Origin: Nanobdellota archaeon
Lineage (GTDB): Archaea > Nanobdellota > Nanobdellia > Woesearchaeales > JAHJBD01
Length of the DNA: 7,398 nucleotides
Direction: 5' to 3'
Assembly (NCBI GenBank): GCA_018813725.1
Contig: JAHJBD010000027.1
Coordinates: 1-7,398 of the forward strand
Within the stretch, counting starts at the first letter, position 1. Each line of letters starts with the position of its first letter. Positions 5,800 to 7,398 of the stretch are shown here, one piece after another. A program made the position numbers and the translations under genes. The notes below the pieces were generated by a model. That model was not told where the DNA came from. It did not search any database and was given only the letters and a program-made list of their open reading frames with translations.

Positions 5800-5878
5800 G
5801 CTTGATAAATTATTGTCCTGTTCAATGTATTATGGTATGCTACTTGCAGATACCACCATATTAAAGAAAACCCTGTAA
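5800..5878. terminator. Convergent intergenic region, likely two-way termination
   Basis: These 79 bases separate leuS (+) from a minus-strand gene. An inverted repeat TGGTAT (5833-5838) / ATACCA (5850-5855) has an 11-base loop and may form a modest hairpin. AAAGAAAA (5864-5871) reads as a T-rich tract on the minus strand just after that gene's stop. No gene is seen here. Confidence 0.35.
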
Positions 5879-6112
5879 TCACATGCTTTTTATCGCTTTC
5901 TCTATGATTGGCAATACTTTCTCTGCTTCTTCTTTGGTCATGCGGCCAAGTTTTGCAAAAGAGGCCTTGCCATCGGCATTTACCCTTTCTCTAGATAACT
6001 GAAGCTTTTTTGGGCCGTCATTATATGAGAAAACTCCAACAATTATGTTGCTGCCTTCAAATTCGATTGTTTCTGCAAATATCTTTTGATCTAAGTTTGG
6101 GTCAAATGCCAT
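5879..6112 (-). CDS. Small conserved-looking protein, possibly PC4-like fold
   Basis: A 77-residue soluble protein. Its predicted layout is several beta strands (about 10-50, including KIFAETIEFEG and NIIVGVFSY) followed by a turn with LGRMT (55-59) and one amphipathic helix (60-76). This layout, with basic residues on the strands (KKLQLSRER, 35-43), resembles the small PC4/YdbC single-stranded-nucleic-acid-binding fold. That is a pattern judgement from order of elements and composition, not a demonstrated homology. The start ATG is decided by AGGTGA (6118-6123 on the plus strand) five bases upstream. The gene follows the 41-residue zinc-ribbon gene by 12 bases and probably shares its transcript. 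The nearby TFB gene is consistent with a transcription or nucleic-acid role but does not show one. Confidence 0.8.
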   Translation of the reverse strand: MAFDPNLDQKIFAETIEFEGSNIIVGVFSYNDGPKKLQLSRERVNADGKASFAKLGRMTKEEAEKVLPIIEKAIKSM

Positions 6113-6124
6113 TTAATTCACCTT

Positions 6125-6250
6125 TTATCTTTTCTCTACGCAATATCCACAGTCAGTGCATTTCCATTTCTCAAACACATCTTCTTTGAATGAAAATGGG
6201 ACTAAAAAACCTTTCTCGCACTTTGGACATGGAGGAAACATACAATTCAT
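6125..6250 (-). CDS. 41-residue zinc-ribbon protein
   Basis: A very short gene: M-N-C-M-F-P-P then C8-x2-C11, a 19-residue linker, and C31-x2-C34 (with C37), ending VEKR. The pair PCPKC and KCTDCGYC is a complete zinc ribbon that accounts for almost the whole protein. Coding is supported by AGGTGA four bases before the ATG (6255-6260 on the plus strand), a TATA-like box about 35 bases upstream of the ATG, and tight linkage to the downstream 77-residue gene. An internal ATG at codon 4 is possible. Such mini zinc ribbons usually contact nucleic acid or a protein partner; which one applies here is unknown. The protein is small enough that standard gene-length cut-offs would miss it. Confidence 0.75.
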   Translation of the reverse strand: MNCMFPPCPKCEKGFLVPFSFKEDVFEKWKCTDCGYCVEKR

Positions 6251-6281
6251 AGTATCACCTATCTCTAGAGTTCTCTATCTG

Positions 6282-6290
6282 TTTTTATAA
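6282..6290 (-). promoter_or_regulatory. TATA box for the zinc-ribbon / PC4-like pair
   Basis: On the minus strand TTATAAAAA is centred about 26 bases upstream of position 6260. That predicts a leader of about 10 bases beginning at the Shine-Dalgarno AGGTGA. It lies just downstream of the membrane-protein gene's T-rich terminator, indicating a separate transcript. Confidence 0.5.
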
Positions 6291-6297
6291 TTAATGG

Positions 6298-6310
6298 AAA
6301 AAGAAAATTT
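6298..6310 (-). terminator. T-rich terminator after the membrane-protein gene
   Basis: Directly after the TAA at 6311-6313, the minus strand reads AAATTTTCTTTTT, a typical archaeal oligo-T termination tract without a hairpin. Confidence 0.4.
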
Positions 6311-6517
6311 TTACTTTTTCTTTTTTGCTGGAGCCTTTTCAGCTTCTAATTGTTCCCTATCAACTAGCATATGCAAGAAACCAACTATAAGCATGACTAA
6401 ACCGATAAATAGTGGCCAGCTTGGTATCCATTGATATAGTTCGTTTAGGATAACCAATAATCCTACGCCAATCATGAATATGCCTCTGTTTATCTTGTGT
6501 CTGTGTTCTGGATGCAT
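6311..6517 (-). CDS. Small two-helix membrane protein, LiaF/DUF5668-like
   Basis: A 68-residue protein with two hydrophobic segments, GIFMIGVGLLVILNEL (12-27) and WPLFIGLVMLIVGFLHMLV (34-52). They are separated by a short aromatic loop, YQWIPS. The pattern of glycine-rich helix, short loop with Trp-Pro and second helix resembles the LiaI/LiaF-type transmembrane domain found in small envelope proteins, but this is family resemblance only. The C-terminal tail (53-68) is Glu/Lys/Ala-rich and ends KKKK, so by the positive-inside rule both termini (N-terminal HPEHRHK) are probably cytoplasmic. The start is set by AGGTGA five bases before the ATG at 6517; earlier in-frame ATG (6523) and GTG (6526) overlap that site. 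It has its own promoter and terminator. Function is unknown. Confidence 0.8.
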   Translation of the reverse strand: MHPEHRHKINRGIFMIGVGLLVILNELYQWIPSWPLFIGLVMLIVGFLHMLVDREQLEAEKAPAKKKK

Positions 6518-6522
6518 TAACA

Positions 6523-6528
6523 TCACCT
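6523..6528 (-). promoter_or_regulatory. Shine-Dalgarno AGGTGA deciding the membrane-protein start
   Basis: AGGTGA on the minus strand lies five bases upstream of the ATG at 6517, the same sequence and spacing as at rpoN and the 77-residue gene. It overlaps the alternative starts at 6523 and 6526, which argues against them. Confidence 0.65.
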
Positions 6529-6553
6529 CTTTATAGTAATCTTTGATGTGCTG

Positions 6554-6562
6554 TTATTTAAA
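6554..6562 (-). promoter_or_regulatory. TATA box for the membrane-protein gene
   Basis: On the minus strand TTTAAATAA is centred near 6558, predicting a start near 6532 and a leader of about 15 bases that contains the AGGTGA site. A second AT-rich TATA-like string (6574-6584) lies further upstream on the same strand and could be an alternative. Confidence 0.45.
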
Positions 6563-6605
6563 CTTTTTGCTAATTTTTAAATAACTATGCTATTTTGGCA
6601 TTATT

Positions 6606-6667
6606 TTCGGATATTAGGGGCTAATAACCCTAAATACTGGCCTTTTAGCCTGAAAAACCTACCGAAA
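6606..6667. promoter_or_regulatory. Nested dyad-symmetry block upstream of the TFB promoter
   Basis: An outer inverted pair TTTCGG (6606-6611) / CCGAAA (6662-6667) encloses smaller ones. TTAGGG (6615-6620) / CCCTAA (6629-6634) overlaps the alternative pairing TATTAG (6613-6618) / CTAATA (6622-6627). GGC (6640-6642) / GCC (6649-6651) is a short third pair. The block lies between two divergent promoters, and its right arm overlaps the likely BRE of the TFB promoter. This is compatible with operator sites, but no known site was recognised and short pairs can arise by chance. Confidence 0.35.
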
Positions 6668-6680
6668 GATTTATATATTA
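6662..6680 (+). promoter_or_regulatory. BRE and TATA box of the TFB gene
   Basis: A purine-rich BRE-like CCGAAAG (6662-6668) precedes the strong TATA box TTATATATTA (6671-6680). With a TATA centre near 6675 the start site is expected near 6701, giving a leader of about 34 bases. This is the best archaeal promoter match in the window. Confidence 0.7.
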
Positions 6681-6687
6681 GTTAGCT

Positions 6688-6700
6688 ACTACTGAGTAGT
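6688..6700. promoter_or_regulatory. Perfect 13-bp palindrome at the predicted TFB start site
   Basis: ACTACT-G-AGTAGT is a perfect inverted repeat with a single central base. It starts 7 bases after the TATA box and ends about one base before the predicted start site. A dimeric regulator bound here would block polymerase recruitment, the usual mode of archaeal repression. No specific regulator can be named. Confidence 0.4.
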
Positions 6701-6721
6701 GAAGGTGTTTCTTGAGTATAC

Positions 6722-6728
6722 AGGAGGT
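6722..6728 (+). promoter_or_regulatory. Strong Shine-Dalgarno for the TFB gene
   Basis: AGGAGGT lies six bases before the ATG at 6735. It is the strongest ribosome-binding site in the window and fixes the start codon. Confidence 0.75.
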
Positions 6729-6734
6729 AATACT

Positions 6735-7398
6735 ATGGCTGAATCAGCAAAAAAGTGCCCAGAATGTGGAATGAATCACTTATCTTGGAATAAAGATAAA
6801 GGTGAGATCACTTGTCAAGACTGTGGTCTTGTAGTAGATGATAAGCTATTTGATTTTGGTCCAGAATGGAGAGAACATGACTCTGAGGACGCTTCAAAGA
6901 GAAGGGCAGGAGCACCTATAACTTATCTACAGCCAGGTATCTCTACTGAAGTCGGAAACAAATCTGATCTTTATTCTATCAAAAATAGGAGCCAGTTTTT
7001 CAGGTTAAGAAAATGGCAAAGACGTTCTTCAACTTCTATCGAGCAAAACCTTAGCCAGGCTTTGACAGAACTTAAGAGCCTATCTTCAACACTAGCATTG
7101 CCAAAGTCTGTTGAAGAAGAAGCTGCAAGGATATACACATTAGCGCTTCAGAGGGGTCTTGTAAAAGGCAGAGGCATAGAAAAGATGGTTGCAGGCGCAA
7201 TACATGCTGCATGTAAATTGTGTGATATACCAAAAACAATGTCAGAGATATCAAGTGCAACTGAAATAACAAAAAAAGATATTGGCAAGACATACAGGTT
7301 CATCACCAGGTCTTTGCAGATCAAGATATTGCCAACAGACCCAGTAAGTTTTCTTTCAAAGTTTTCAAGTTCGCTTGGACTGTCGCAAAAAACACAGA
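6735..7398 (+). CDS. tfb: Transcription initiation factor TFB (TFIIB), partial at the right edge
   Basis: The first 221 codons of TFB, the general factor that binds the TBP-TATA complex and BRE and recruits RNA polymerase. The N-terminal zinc ribbon is C8-x2-C11 / C27-x2-C30 (CPECG, CQDCG), followed by the expected FGPEWREHD. The B-reader/linker region contains KRRAGAPIT and RLRKWQRR. The first cyclin repeat is complete (about 100-195), with KGRGIEKMVAGAIHAACKLCDIP and ITKKDIGKTYRFITRSL. The second begins with LPTDPVSFLSKFSSSLGL before the window ends, so about a third of the protein is missing. The usual HDKG motif after GAP-x-T is replaced by a shorter LQPGIST, and the following linker also looks short. 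The gene has its own strong promoter and Shine-Dalgarno site. Confidence 0.96.
   Translation, partial: MAESAKKCPECGMNHLSWNKDKGEITCQDCGLVVDDKLFDFGPEWREHDSEDASKRRAGAPITYLQPGISTEVGNKSDLYSIKNRSQFFRLRKWQRRSSTSIEQNLSQALTELKSLSSTLALPKSVEEEAARIYTLALQRGLVKGRGIEKMVAGAIHAACKLCDIPKTMSEISSATEITKKDIGKTYRFITRSLQIKILPTDPVSFLSKFSSSLGLSQKTQ

Noticed and set aside
5833..5855. Hairpin after leuS as a structured RNA gene
   Set aside because: Only a 6-bp stem with an 11-base loop is supported; it is better read as part of a convergent termination region.
7072..7293. A 73-codon antisense frame inside TFB
   Set aside because: Leu/Cys/Gln-rich shadow opposite the first cyclin repeat of TFB; no promoter or ribosome-binding site.
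1..7398. Mobile elements, phage genes, defence systems or attachment sites
   Set aside because: No transposase, integrase, nuclease-toxin or terminal inverted repeats were seen; nearly all recognised genes are core information-processing genes.

Overview
The window comes from an archaeon. It carries archaeal-type ribosomal proteins (uS11, eL18, uL13, uS9), the RNA polymerase subunits Rpo3 (RpoD) and Rpo10 (RpoN), a TFIIB-type initiation factor (TFB), TATA/BRE-like promoters and a tRNA with a bulge-helix-bulge intron. The fairly low G+C, the trimmed ribosomal proteins, the tight packing, the mix of leaderless and Shine-Dalgarno genes and a bacterial-type LeuRS core suggest a DPANN lineage such as Woesearchaeota/Pacearchaeota. 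That placement is inference, not proof.

Bases 1-2768 (+) are one dense block: the Lys/Glu-rich end of an upstream protein (probably uS4), then uS11, RpoD, tRNA-Leu(GAG), eL18, uL13, uS9 and RpoN. Genes overlap by ATGA or are separated by at most about 16 bases, so a single polycistronic transcript is likely, with the tRNA cut out of it. This is the conserved archaeal S13-S4-S11-RpoD / tRNA-Leu-L18e-L13-S9-RpoN arrangement. The usual downstream genes (rpoK, eno, rpsB) are absent.

Bases 2769-5799 (+) hold two genes with their own TATA-like promoters and apparently leaderless mRNAs. The first is an unrecognised 84-residue protein with a compact Cys/His cluster. The second is a large leucyl-tRNA synthetase whose catalytic and editing core looks bacterial but whose last ~140 residues look like the archaeal LeuRS C-terminal domain. 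The synthetase and an intron-containing tRNA-Leu substrate are thus encoded about 1.7 kb apart.

Bases 5800-6526 are on the minus strand: a 41-residue zinc-ribbon protein followed by a 77-residue PC4-like small protein, apparently a two-gene unit, and a two-helix membrane protein with its own promoter. Bases 6527-6734 are a divergent intergenic region with promoters for the membrane protein and for TFB. It contains several dyad symmetries, including a perfect 13-bp palindrome just upstream of the predicted TFB start site.

The TFB gene runs off the right edge after 221 codons, early in its second cyclin repeat. Nearly everything here serves transcription or translation. The least ordinary items are the chimeric LeuRS, the 15-nt tRNA-Leu intron, the dyads at the TFB promoter and the small uncharacterised proteins.
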